Assembly (NCBI GenBank): GCA_934725835.1
Contig: CAKVCR010000108.1
Coordinates: 1 to 8,686 of the forward strand
DNA: 8,686 nt
Source of the DNA: an uncultured Odoribacter sp.
GTDB lineage: Bacteria > Bacteroidota > Bacteroidia > Bacteroidales > Marinifilaceae
Direction of reading: 5' to 3'
The notes under the pieces were generated by a model. It saw only the letters and a list, made by a program, of their open reading frames with translations. It searched no databases and was not told the DNA's origin. Every line of letters begins with the position of its first letter. Position 1 is the first letter of the stretch. Below are positions 1-5,830 of the stretch, in pieces. The translations under genes were made by a program, and so were the position numbers.

Positions 1-79
1 CATTTATATCATTGCACAAATTTAATAAACCATTTGCATCCATATGCTCTATATAATATTTCACTTCATCTCTACTCAT
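1..79 (-). CDS. Hypothetical protein, N-terminal 26 codons only (runs off the window)
   Basis: An open frame starts with ATG at 79-77 and runs to the window edge, reading MSRDEVKYYIEHMDANGLLN and then LCNDIN. The start is supported by a strong ribosome binding site, GGAGG followed by TTAATT and then ATG (site at 86-90 on the plus strand). The visible part is charged and probably helical; nothing in it identifies a family. It follows the RadC-like gene on the same strand with an 88-base gap, so it may be the next gene of the same operon. A 12-base sequence upstream of its binding site (96-107) recurs before the gene at 5831-6064. Function unknown. Confidence 0.7.
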   Translation of the reverse strand, partial: MSRDEVKYYIEHMDANGLLNLCNDIN

Positions 80-167
80 AATTAACCTCCAATTTTCCAA
101 AGAAACTATTATTTACTCGCTTCCATTCTACACAATATCATTCAACAATTCAATCACTTCATCAAGT

Positions 168-686
168 TTAACTGAACGGTATATAATCTTCATCCTCTTC
201 GTCATTTTCCTCCAAATTATCATCATCTTCTCCATTATCAATACAAGTATCATAACCATCGTTCCCTATTGTAAAATGTTGAAGAAAATCAACTTCAATA
301 AAATTTGCCATTTCTTGAATCTTCCTTGTAATATTTATGTCATTTCCACTTACATCTTTAGAACCATTTGGATGATTATGAGCCACAATAAATTTATTCG
401 CACCAGACAATAATAAGAATATTGCAAGCTCTCTCATTTTTATTATAGAAGTATCTGCTGTTCCATGTGATAATTCAAACACTCCTTGTGGAATCATTTG
501 ACAATTAAATGATATAATATAAACGTATTCCTCTTCTAAATAGTCCATCTCAAACGTTTTGTTTAAAAAATCAACAATTTTATTGTATGTCGAAAAATCT
601 GAATTCCATTGTATTTTTTCTTTTTCTTTTAACATTGGAAAATTATTTTTCTTATTCCTAAATGTAACATATCTTTTAATTTCCAT
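168..686 (-). CDS. RadC-like JAB/JAMM domain protein, stand-alone, with acidic tail
   Basis: The 172-residue protein carries the RadC-type JAB (MPN+) fold. Residues 54-70 form the first strands, and HGTADTSIIKMRELAIF (74-90) matches the GTxxxSxxxxREVF region of RadC. The metal motif is HNHPNGSKDVSGND (103-116), with H103, H105 and D116 as zinc ligands. In RadC a DH pair follows; here it is QH (136-137). JAB proteins are metalloproteases in other contexts, but the role of bacterial RadC is not settled. Chromosomal RadC has an N-terminal helix-hairpin-helix domain; this protein lacks it and has a different leader of about 50 residues. The C-terminus (152-168) is almost all Asp/Glu. The start ATG follows AAAGGAG by 10 bases, and the gene lies 15 bases after the recombinase. 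RadC-like JAB proteins are common on integrative elements and prophages. An open frame past the stop (128-205) raises the possibility of an altered C-terminus. Confidence 0.9.
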   Translation of the reverse strand: MEIKRYVTFRNKKNNFPMLKEKEKIQWNSDFSTYNKIVDFLNKTFEMDYLEEEYVYIISFNCQMIPQGVFELSHGTADTSIIKMRELAIFLLLSGANKFIVAHNHPNGSKDVSGNDINITRKIQEMANFIEVDFLQHFTIGNDGYDTCIDNGEDDDNLEENDEEDEDYIPFS

Positions 687-701
687 TTATACAATTCTCC
701 T

Positions 702-1712
702 TTAAAATATAGATTTTGCAATTATATCGGCAGCTATGTCATTATACTGATTTAAATTATTTTTTAAATATATCTTTGTTGTTTCTGTTCTGGCATGTCC
801 TAATAGCTGCTGAACCACATATATATTTTCATCTGTCTTTTCCAACATAATATTTGCAAACGAAGCTCTTAGCTTATGAGGTGTTACTGAGTATCCAAGG
901 GCTTCTTTCGTATATTTTTTTACTATATCAGATAATGAACTTTGTGTCATACGAGTTTTTGATTTTGAAATGAATAATGCATCTTCATTTTTATCTATTA
1001 TTTTTTCTCTATCACACATCCAATCTAAAATAGCTTTTTCTAATTGAGAACTCATAGTAAAAGTCCTATCTTTATGCCCCTTCTCAATTACGCTTTTAAT
1101 AATATGATTTTCAAAATCAATATCTTCAATATTTATTTCGCTTAATGCTGTTTCACGTATTCCAGTTTGCATAAATAGCATCATAATTGCTCTGTCTCTT
1201 GATTTCCATTTATATTGCATAGCAACCGACCTTCTATTCCCTGCTCCGCATTCTACAGCCAATAATACTTCTTTTAAATCATCTTCGTCTAAGAATTTTC
1301 TATTAACAAAATCTTCTCCACGAACCCTTTTTATTTTATTCATAGGATTTTCAGTTATATAATCATTTTCTATTAAGAAATCAAAAAAACTTTTTAATAC
1401 ACTATGATAACATTTCCTATAAGATAATGATGATTGTTTTTTATTTCCATTATTATCTATTATATATTCTATTGAATCTAAAAAACGAGTAACATCAAAC
1501 TTGGTAATCTGCTTAGGATTAATTTGTTTTACATTACTCGAATCAATAAAATATAAAAATTTTGCGATTTTTCTTATATATTCTCTACATGCTGTTGGTT
1601 GCCTACCTGATTTGAATTCATAATAATATTCAATTACATATTGTGGCAATGTAGATAATATTTCTTTTATATTTTTTTCAATTTGTAATGAATGTTCTAA
1701 TCTACCTTTCAC
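702..1712 (-). CDS. Tyrosine recombinase / phage-type integrase (XerC/D-like)
   Basis: The 336-residue protein is a complete tyrosine recombinase, which cuts and rejoins DNA through a covalent 3'-phosphotyrosine link. Residues about 20-125 form the helical core-binding (SAM-like) domain, including SLSYRKCYHSVLKSFFDFL. The catalytic domain runs from about 135 to 336. The active-site set is present: R186 in TGIRETALSEI, K211 in EKGHKDRTFTM, H279 and R282 in TPHKLRAS, H306 in LLGHARTETTKIY, and nucleophile Y315. The start is GTG at 1712-1710, with AGAAGGTG about 6 bases upstream. That binding site overlaps the stop of the 137-residue gene, so translation is probably coupled. No attachment site or inverted repeat was recognised beside it. 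The size fits element integrases and resolvase-like Xer relatives. It probably acts on the host element or on an adjacent cassette; which one cannot be told here. Confidence 0.95.
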   Translation of the reverse strand: MKGRLEHSLQIEKNIKEILSTLPQYVIEYYYEFKSGRQPTACREYIRKIAKFLYFIDSSNVKQINPKQITKFDVTRFLDSIEYIIDNNGNKKQSSLSYRKCYHSVLKSFFDFLIENDYITENPMNKIKRVRGEDFVNRKFLDEDDLKEVLLAVECGAGNRRSVAMQYKWKSRDRAIMMLFMQTGIRETALSEINIEDIDFENHIIKSVIEKGHKDRTFTMSSQLEKAILDWMCDREKIIDKNEDALFISKSKTRMTQSSLSDIVKKYTKEALGYSVTPHKLRASFANIMLEKTDENIYVVQQLLGHARTETTKIYLKNNLNQYNDIAADIIAKSIF

Positions 1713-1717
1713 TTAAA

Positions 1718-2131
1718 TCACCTTCTTACATTAAAAATATCATTTAATTCATTAAGACTATCTACCAAATTTTCCATTGCATTATTTGTACCTTCAATGT
1801 TTGAACTTAAAGAATTAAAATCATCTACTACTTTTTTACACTTTAATTCTTCTTCCTGTTTTTTATTAATGTAATCTGCTATTATTTCACTATTTCCTTT
1901 CAAATAAATTTTAGCTAATTCTTTACCAGTTACTACTTTTACTAATTCTCCGTCTTTATATATAGAATAATCAGAATATTCTATATCCTCTGGAATTGAA
2001 TTATCAAGAAAATCCGTTATATGAAATTTAAACACAGAATCAAGTGAAATACAAGATTGCACATCTTCATAATCATCACAATAATATTTTTTATGTGGTT
2101 CGTCGCTTATTATGTAATACCATTCTTCCAT
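1718..2131 (-). CDS. Acidic hypothetical protein upstream of the recombinase
   Basis: I do not recognise this 137-residue protein. The first 65 residues are rich in Tyr, Asp and Glu with predicted short strands (EEWYYIISDEP, YSIYKDGELVKVV). Residues about 80-133 look helical and partly coiled-coil (KKQEEELKCKKVVDDFN, then NAMENLVDSLNELND). I count about 30 acidic against 15 basic residues, so it is unlikely to be a DNA-binding excisionase of the usual small basic type. I chose ATG at 2131, because the alternative GTG at 2143 lies inside the GAGGTG ribosome binding site. One base separates it from the stop of the 253-residue gene, and 5 bases separate it from the recombinase GTG. That spacing suggests that the three products are made together. 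A role as partner or modulator of the recombinase is an inference from position only. Confidence 0.8.
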   Translation of the reverse strand: MEEWYYIISDEPHKKYYCDDYEDVQSCISLDSVFKFHITDFLDNSIPEDIEYSDYSIYKDGELVKVVTGKELAKIYLKGNSEIIADYINKKQEEELKCKKVVDDFNSLSSNIEGTNNAMENLVDSLNELNDIFNVRR

Positions 2132-2132
2132 A

Positions 2133-2894
2133 TCATTTTTCACCTCTTCTATATTTTACTCTTGCCTCCCCCTCTTCTATAAATTTATCTTTTAAAGAGT
2201 CAGCACATGGACGTAAAGTTGTTTCATAATATAATTTTTGTTTATACCATGTACTATATGGTTCAACCATATGTTCATAATATTCTTTTACATATTTAGG
2301 GAAGAATTCATTTATATCTTTCATTAAAGCACCTTGTCCCAACATTTGTTCAATTGTACCATCTGTTAATCGAATAATTTTCCTTGTTTCAGGATCAAAT
2401 AATACTGAAAACGATTGTTGGCAAATGCCACAACTAGACCACAAATGTAACATTTTATAATGTTCTTCTGTAAAAATCATAGATCTCTCAACATATAATT
2501 TTCCTGTTTTAAAATCCTTATATCTAATTCCAGGAAATTCATCTTTTCTGTGTTCGTTATCACCATATTTAAAATGTGTTCTATCACTTTCTCCACGTAA
2601 TGCTTTTGCCCTCTCTTCTTGATATTTTTGTTCAACTCTACCGGCTGTAATATTTTGAGTATATCTGCCAGTTTGTGCATCTTTCAGCCAAACATCACCA
2701 TTACAATCTTTTTCAGTTACCATAATGTGGTTATTAGATAAATCTCTTTTATTCATATTATGATCATAATAAGTATTCGTTTCGCTATCTCTATATCTTG
2801 TTTTATGATCATTATCTTCCATTGCATTTCTTATATCATTAATACCTTTACAACCCACTCCAAAAATTGTATAAAACAATCCAAATAAACTCAT
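2133..2894 (-). CDS. Hypothetical 253-residue protein with four hairpin-like D-x-x-T units
   Basis: I do not recognise the family. The N-terminus (MSLFGLFYTIFGVGC) is hydrophobic and could touch or anchor in a membrane; a lipobox is not convincing. Four similar segments follow at about residues 33-43 (RYRDSETNTYY), 68-78 (VWLKDAQTGRY), 123-134 (IRYKDFKTGKLY) and 164-175 (VLFDPETRKII). Each looks like a two-strand hairpin with a D-x-x-T turn. Between them lie a charged helix (about 86-105) and a CGIC pair (C155, C158). The C-terminal 65 residues are helical and aromatic-rich. I chose ATG at 2894, which is preceded by AAAGGTGG at 8 bases; the frame stays open to 2948, but that part overlaps the 49-residue gene. 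It sits between a membrane microprotein and the recombinase pair in what looks like one transcript. Confidence 0.85.
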   Translation of the reverse strand: MSLFGLFYTIFGVGCKGINDIRNAMEDNDHKTRYRDSETNTYYDHNMNKRDLSNNHIMVTEKDCNGDVWLKDAQTGRYTQNITAGRVEQKYQEERAKALRGESDRTHFKYGDNEHRKDEFPGIRYKDFKTGKLYVERSMIFTEEHYKMLHLWSSCGICQQSFSVLFDPETRKIIRLTDGTIEQMLGQGALMKDINEFFPKYVKEYYEHMVEPYSTWYKQKLYYETTLRPCADSLKDKFIEEGEARVKYRRGEK

Positions 2895-2910
2895 ATAACC
2901 AACCACCTTT

Positions 2911-3060
2911 CTATCTGCGATTAATTCTATTTTTATAATCTTCACCAAAATGTTTTTTCATAAACTCTTCTGCATTTTTTTCTGCCTCTATTTTTTCATT
3001 ATTCTTACTAATTAAATAAGGAATACCAAATACAATAATAAATGCTATTAAATATGCCAT
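2911..3060 (-). CDS. 49-residue single-pass membrane protein
   Basis: A short gene reads MAYLIAFIIVFGIPYLISKN followed by a charged tail (NEKIEAEKNAEEFMKKHFGE, then DYKNRINRR) and a TAG stop at 2911-2913. Residues 3-17 form one membrane-spanning helix. The polar C-terminal 30 residues are probably an amphipathic helix on one side of the membrane. The start is well supported: CGGAGG lies 8 bases upstream of the ATG, and an extended -10 promoter lies just before it at 3084-3092. Its stop overlaps the ribosome binding region of the 253-residue gene (16-base gap), so both are probably expressed together. It is the first gene of the promoter-proximal unit that includes the recombinase. The family is not recognised. 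Small membrane proteins of this kind can be anchors or toxins, but nothing here decides that. Confidence 0.75.
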   Translation of the reverse strand: MAYLIAFIIVFGIPYLISKNNEKIEAEKNAEEFMKKHFGEDYKNRINRR

Positions 3061-3083
3061 AATAATTACCTCCGTTTTCTTTT

Positions 3084-3112
3084 ATTATATCATGTTCGCT
3101 GTTCAACAAAAA
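3084..3112 (-). promoter_or_regulatory. Extended -10 promoter for the membrane protein-recombinase-RadC unit
   Basis: On the minus strand TGATATAAT is present: a perfect TATAAT (3084-3089) with an upstream TG (3091-3092), the extended -10 form. A -35 element 17 bases upstream would be TTTTTG (3107-3112), which is weak, as is usual for extended -10 promoters. The start point would fall near 3077, a few bases before the GGAGG site of the 49-residue gene, giving a very short leader. GTTC/GAAC repeats surround it (3094-3097, 3101-3104, 3114-3117). These could be an operator, but the orientation GTTC...GAAC does not match a Gram-positive LexA box. Confidence 0.55.
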
Positions 3113-3131
3113 AGAACCTAGTATTTGCTTT

Positions 3132-3458
3132 TCATCGTAATTCTAATCCAAGTACATCCTTTACATACAACGCTTTTTCTTTATTTTCAAGAATTCTTGC
3201 TTTTATATTTCCATCAACTTCAATGGCTGTGATTACTTTAAAATCTAAATCAGAATAAAGAAATGCATCAATCATATCAAGTCTCTGTGTCGTTATAACA
3301 GGAGGATTTTCTTCTCTAGCTGTATCTATCCACTCTGGGAGTTCACTGTAATGTGTCGTTTTGTCTGGATAATAAACAATATCATTATCCATATCAATGT
3401 TCAGTATCTCTTTTGCATATCTTTCAACTGCATCATTTTTGCCTAATAATAAAATCAT
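3132..3458 (-). CDS. Orphan protein resembling the C-terminal end of an ABC/AAA-type ATPase
   Basis: The 108-residue protein starts MILLLGKNDAVERYAKEIL. It contains PEWIDTAREENPPVITTQRL (41-60) running into DMIDAFL (61-67), then VITAIEVDGNIKARIL (75-90), and ends LGLELR. To my reading this follows the closing segment of OLD/AAA_15-type ATPases, where a TTHSLEMIDALL-like H-loop stretch is followed by a DG hairpin and a closing GLDLR-like end. Here the H-loop His and Ser are replaced by Gln and Arg, and no Walker A, signature or Walker B motif exists. It therefore cannot be an ATPase alone. The full frame is short and has its own ribosome binding site (GAGGGG before the ATG), 33 bases after the zinc-ribbon gene. 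It may be a decayed or domesticated fragment that acts as a decoy or partner of a full ATPase. The homology is a judgement from memory and is uncertain; otherwise it is a hypothetical protein. Confidence 0.8.
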   Translation of the reverse strand: MILLLGKNDAVERYAKEILNIDMDNDIVYYPDKTTHYSELPEWIDTAREENPPVITTQRLDMIDAFLYSDLDFKVITAIEVDGNIKARILENKEKALYVKDVLGLELR

Positions 3459-3491
3459 TTTATTTCCCCTCTTTCAAATATGTTTTGTATA

Positions 3492-3698
3492 TTACTTCAA
3501 GTGCCCTAAAACATTAACAGCTAATCCTATTTTTTCATCTATTCTTTCCCCACAATACGGACATAAAACAACATCCGTTCCATTATTAAGAAATGTCATT
3601 CCGTTTATGTGTTTAATATCATTTATATCATATTCAAATAAACAGCTACAAGTTGGACATGTCTTTCTTCGTGGTTCTCCATTTTTTATGATTTTCAT
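3492..3698 (-). CDS. Small zinc-ribbon protein
   Basis: The 68-residue protein has two CxxC knuckles, CPTC (14-17, with a further C19) and CPYC (46-49), separated by a stretch with two short strands (CLFEYDINDIKHI and TDVVLCPYC). This is the layout of a zinc ribbon, which usually binds DNA, RNA or protein. The N-terminus (MKIIKNGEPRRKTC) is basic. The start ATG follows GAGG by 8 bases. It is the first gene after the terminator at 3759-3786, so it probably starts a new short transcript together with the 108-residue gene. Similar short zinc-ribbon proteins are frequent in phages and mobile elements of Firmicutes, mostly without known function. Confidence 0.85.
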   Translation of the reverse strand: MKIIKNGEPRRKTCPTCSCLFEYDINDIKHINGMTFLNNGTDVVLCPYCGERIDEKIGLAVNVLGHLK

Positions 3699-3734
3699 AT
3701 TTTTACCTCATTCTAAAAATATGTTTTTATTGTC

Positions 3735-3763
3735 TTTATATTATTCTCTTTTTTATATAAAAA
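3735..3763 (-). promoter_or_regulatory. Possible promoter for the zinc-ribbon gene pair
   Basis: The only place for a promoter of the 3698-3132 pair is between its start and the terminator. The minus strand has TATAAA (3735-3740) as a -10 element and TTTTTA (3758-3763) 17 bases upstream as a poor -35 that overlaps the terminator's T-run. The start point would be about 30 bases before the ATG. The region is so AT-rich that such matches arise easily. The call rests mainly on the need for a promoter after a terminator. Confidence 0.25.
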
Positions 3764-3786
3764 GACAGATAATTTTGTTATCTGTC
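3759..3786 (-). terminator. Intrinsic terminator ending the long small-gene operon
   Basis: A perfect 9-base inverted repeat, GACAGATAA and TTATCTGTC, with a 5-base loop lies at 3764-3786. In the minus-strand transcript the stem is followed directly by TTTTTATAT, the U-run needed for factor-independent termination. It begins 25 bases after the stop codon of the 90-residue gene. On the plus strand the sequence after the stem is CAATTAAC, so it works in one direction only. It separates the long upstream operon from the zinc-ribbon pair. Confidence 0.85.
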
Positions 3787-3811
3787 CAATTAACTTATTT
3801 ATTTAATTTTA

Positions 3812-4084
3812 TTATAAAATTTCATTTTGCTTTTCTAATAGAATTAACAATGTTGTCATTGTCATTTGTTTTATATATTCGCCTTCACATAATTCACTCT
3901 CAGTTATTGGTTGATCTTCCTCAATAAAATCATAATTAGTATAAATCGTAACACCTGAAACATCTTTACACCAAACCGCTACGATTTTATCTCCACCAAA
4001 CTCTGTGATATCCTCTTTTAATTCCTCAATTAAATCAGAACATTCATAACTAATATTTTTTCCCTCTGAATTAATAAAACTCAT
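3812..4084 (-). CDS. Small strongly acidic hypothetical protein (90 residues)
   Basis: The protein starts MSFINSEGKNISYECSDLIE. I chose ATG at 4084 because GGAGGTTAATATA lies directly before it; that binding site is formed by the last codons and stop of the upstream gene (GGA GGT TAA). The frame is open further to 4171 but would overlap that gene. I count about 21 acidic and 6 lysine residues, so it is very acidic. The middle has a beta pattern (DKIVAVWCKDVSGVTIYTNY), and the C-terminus a leucine-rich helix (QMTMTTLLILLEKQNEIL). Family unknown. It is the last gene before the terminator. Small acidic proteins on mobile elements are sometimes DNA mimics, but this is only a possibility here. Confidence 0.8.
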   Translation of the reverse strand: MSFINSEGKNISYECSDLIEELKEDITEFGGDKIVAVWCKDVSGVTIYTNYDFIEEDQPITESELCEGEYIKQMTMTTLLILLEKQNEIL

Positions 4085-4088
4085 TATA

Positions 4089-4604
4089 TTAACCTCCAAT
4101 CTTTTCAATAAATCTAAATCCATTTGCTGTTGTTTTCTTTTTAGAACCATCATTTCGATAGAACCAATCACCTTTTATGATACCTTCTTCAATTACTTCT
4201 GTTGCTTTAGGGTGTTTTCTACTTCCTGACCATTCTAAAAAAGCACACTTCCATTTTTCTTCCGATGGTTTATCTTCTATCTTTTTGTCTGCCTTATATT
4301 TTTTAATTAACTCTTCAATTTCTTCATCTGTCAAATCTTCAATTCTATCAACATCTAATGAATAGAAATCGGTTATATTATAATGGCTACTTGTATGATG
4401 CCATGAAGAATATGACAGGCAGATTTCTTTTAATACTTTTACTGGCAGTTTCCGTAATTTATCTATTGAACATTTCAATTCAACTTCCTGTTCCTCTATT
4501 GCATCAAAAATATCTACTTTTGTCCACTTACTCAATGGTTTTTCTACATCCTCATAAGATGCAATTGCATTATTACTCATTGACCATCCATTATATCCTG
4601 CCAT
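4089..4604 (-). CDS. Hypothetical protein with MAGYNGWSMSNNA start and WHHTS motif
   Basis: The 171-residue protein starts MAGYNGWSMSNNAIASYEDV and continues EKPLSKWTK. It has the signature SSWHHTSSHYNITDFYS (66-82), then an acidic Lys/Glu-rich helix (about 89-118), a segment CAFLEWSGSRKHPKATEVIE and an end GFRFIEKIGG. The GWSMSNNA and WHHTS signatures are familiar to me from uncharacterised proteins of phages and integrative elements in Clostridia; no function is attached. ATG at 4604 is chosen because GGAGG lies 8 bases upstream, although the frame is open to 4640. Its last codons carry the binding site of the next gene. A 55-base mostly non-coding stretch with a weak hairpin lies beyond its leader. 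Confidence 0.85.
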   Translation of the reverse strand: MAGYNGWSMSNNAIASYEDVEKPLSKWTKVDIFDAIEEQEVELKCSIDKLRKLPVKVLKEICLSYSSWHHTSSHYNITDFYSLDVDRIEDLTDEEIEELIKKYKADKKIEDKPSEEKWKCAFLEWSGSRKHPKATEVIEEGIIKGDWFYRNDGSKKKTTANGFRFIEKIGG

Positions 4605-4695
4605 AGTTATACCTCCAATCTGATTGTAACATAAAAGCAAGCTATTTTCTATAAAAGATTTTGCTTTCTTTCTGAAATGTGCTTCTCATTGTGTT

Positions 4696-4938
4696 TTAAG
4701 GTTCGATTAGTTTCATATAATTTCCATCGGCAATTGCAATAAATTTTCCTCTATCAATTTGCACAATTGCAATAGAGCCATCTGTCCAACAATCAAAATA
4801 CGATGTCGCTAAAATAATATCTTTTATCTCTTCGTCTGAAAAGTAATTGGATAATCGAAATTTTAGCATTTCTTCTGATAACTCTCTTCTTGTTACTAAT
4901 CCACCTTTACCATTTTTATGTGCTTCTTGAAATGTCAT
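4696..4938 (-). CDS. Hypothetical protein (80 residues)
   Basis: The protein reads MTFQEAHKNGKGGLVTRREL and continues with a helix (SEEMLKFRLSNYFSDEEIKD) and a strand-rich end (SIAIVQIDRGKFIAIADGNYMKLIEP). An isolated W in FDCWTDGS and a TDG turn are the notable features. AAAGGAG stands 6 bases before the ATG. The gene lies 39 bases after the 101-residue gene on the same strand. No family recognised. The fold is probably a small alpha/beta unit with no membrane segment or signal peptide. Confidence 0.8.
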   Translation of the reverse strand: MTFQEAHKNGKGGLVTRRELSEEMLKFRLSNYFSDEEIKDIILATSYFDCWTDGSIAIVQIDRGKFIAIADGNYMKLIEP

Positions 4939-4977
4939 AGTTTTCTCCTTTTACCATTTTGAACTTTCCGATTCATC

Positions 4978-5283
4978 TTACATTTTTTCCAATGCTTTTT
5001 CTAATGAATCGTATCTATTTTTTGTAGCAGCATTTTCATTAAAGCAATTAAACACATGTAAGAAAGCACTTTCTGCATCTACATACCGTCTGTCAGTCGT
5101 TTCATGTGTACCCACTCTTCTTCCAGAAACCGAATACTTAAATGGTAAATATTCTTTCTCCTCTTTTCTAAATATCAGTTCCCATTCTATTCCATGAAAG
5201 TTTTTATATCTGAATGCTACGCTCTGTCCTTCTTTCCATGAATCACATTCCTTAATTATCTTCAATACAAATTCTTTGTTCAT
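4978..5283 (-). CDS. Hypothetical protein (101 residues)
   Basis: The protein starts MNKEFVLKIIKECDSWKEGQ and has a beta-rich centre (SVAFRYKNFHGIEWELIFRK and LPFKYSVSGRRVGTHET), followed by a helix DAESAFLHVFNCFNENAA and a C-terminal helix YDSLEKALEKM. AGGAG precedes the ATG by 9 bases. The pattern of strand pair then helix is typical of small alpha/beta adaptors, but I cannot assign a family. It is spaced 34 bases from the 72-residue gene upstream, slightly wider than the pairs farther up the operon. Confidence 0.8.
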   Translation of the reverse strand: MNKEFVLKIIKECDSWKEGQSVAFRYKNFHGIEWELIFRKEEKEYLPFKYSVSGRRVGTHETTDRRYVDAESAFLHVFNCFNENAATKNRYDSLEKALEKM

Positions 5284-5317
5284 AAAATCACTCCTATCTA
5301 AATCGCCGATTCAATTC

Positions 5318-5536
5318 TCATTTCATAATTTCTACACAATATTTATACAAATCATTAATTGTATTAAAATTTTCAATTCTATTTTCAAAGAATTTGGCAG
5401 TTACATTTTCATAATCCAACATAGGAGCATCAAATCCATCTCCTTCTATTTCTTCCGTAAAATCAAATATTCTGTCATATTCTCTTTTTATTGTTTTTCC
5501 ATTCTCGTTTTGATATGTCATTATTAAATCTTTCAT
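5318..5536 (-). CDS. Small acidic hypothetical protein (72 residues)
   Basis: The protein starts MKDLIMTYQNENGKTIKREY. A first strand pair (LIMTYQ, KTIKREYD) is followed by an acidic stretch (FDFTEEIEGDGFDAPMLDYE) and a C-terminal helix (FENRIENFNTINDLYKYCVE). The net charge is clearly negative. GATTGGAG, one of the repeated octamers of this operon, lies before the ATG. No family recognised. Confidence 0.8.
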   Translation of the reverse strand: MKDLIMTYQNENGKTIKREYDRIFDFTEEIEGDGFDAPMLDYENVTAKFFENRIENFNTINDLYKYCVEIMK

Positions 5537-5558
5537 TTATCATTCTCCAATCTTGAAT

Positions 5559-5801
5559 TCATCGTTTCATTGCTTCTGCAATCTCTCTAATCCAATCACA
5601 AGTTTGCATTCCAATATATTGACTGGTTAAATTTCCATTACAATATTTTAATTCAATTTTGTTTATGAGATTATTGGCAAAATCATCTATAAGATTGTTT
5701 CTATCTTTAATACTTGCAACAACCCCTATCTGTTCTTCTGGTTTATCTATTGACATTTTGTAAATTTTATTATCTTTTATATGATAAATTCCGTTATTCA
5801 T
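5559..5801 (-). CDS. Hypothetical protein (80 residues)
   Basis: The protein starts MNNGIYHIKDNKIYKMSIDK. The N-terminal half has short strands (GIYHIKDNKIYKM, QIGVVASI). The second half is helical (NNLIDDFANNLINKIELKYC), ending QTCDWIREIAEAMKR. The ATG is preceded by AAAGGG at 7 bases. The next gene begins 22 bases after its stop. No known family; the two cysteines are not arranged as a zinc knuckle. Confidence 0.8.
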   Translation of the reverse strand: MNNGIYHIKDNKIYKMSIDKPEEQIGVVASIKDRNNLIDDFANNLINKIELKYCNGNLTSQYIGMQTCDWIREIAEAMKR

Positions 5802-5830
5802 AATATTCCCTTTCCGAGTAAATCCTCATT

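Noticed and set aside
2477..2680. 67-codon minus-strand open frame
   Set aside because: It lies wholly inside the 253-residue gene in another frame and has no independent binding site.
2133..2948. Longer form of the 253-residue gene starting at 2948
   Set aside because: The extra 18 codons overlap the 49-residue gene, and the internal ATG at 2894 has a well-placed AAAGGTGG site, while the upstream start has none.
3094..3117. LexA/SOS box at the recombinase-unit promoter
   Set aside because: The half-sites are in the order GTTC...GAAC with nine bases between, the reverse of the Gram-positive LexA consensus.
3397..3927. 176-codon open frame on the plus strand
   Set aside because: It overlaps three well-supported minus-strand genes and the terminator, has no ribosome binding site, and its product is a low-complexity Phe/Leu/Ser-rich string expected from the complement of AT-rich genes.
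4623..4628. TGTTACAAT as an extended -10 promoter before the 171-residue gene
   Set aside because: The start point would fall inside the ribosome binding site, and no -35 element stands at the proper distance.
4634..4667. Inverted repeat AAAGCAA/TTGCTTT as a terminator between 4696 and 4604
   Set aside because: The stem is 7 AT-rich bases around a 20-base loop and only four T follow it, so termination would be poor; the genes on both sides are spaced like the rest of the operon.
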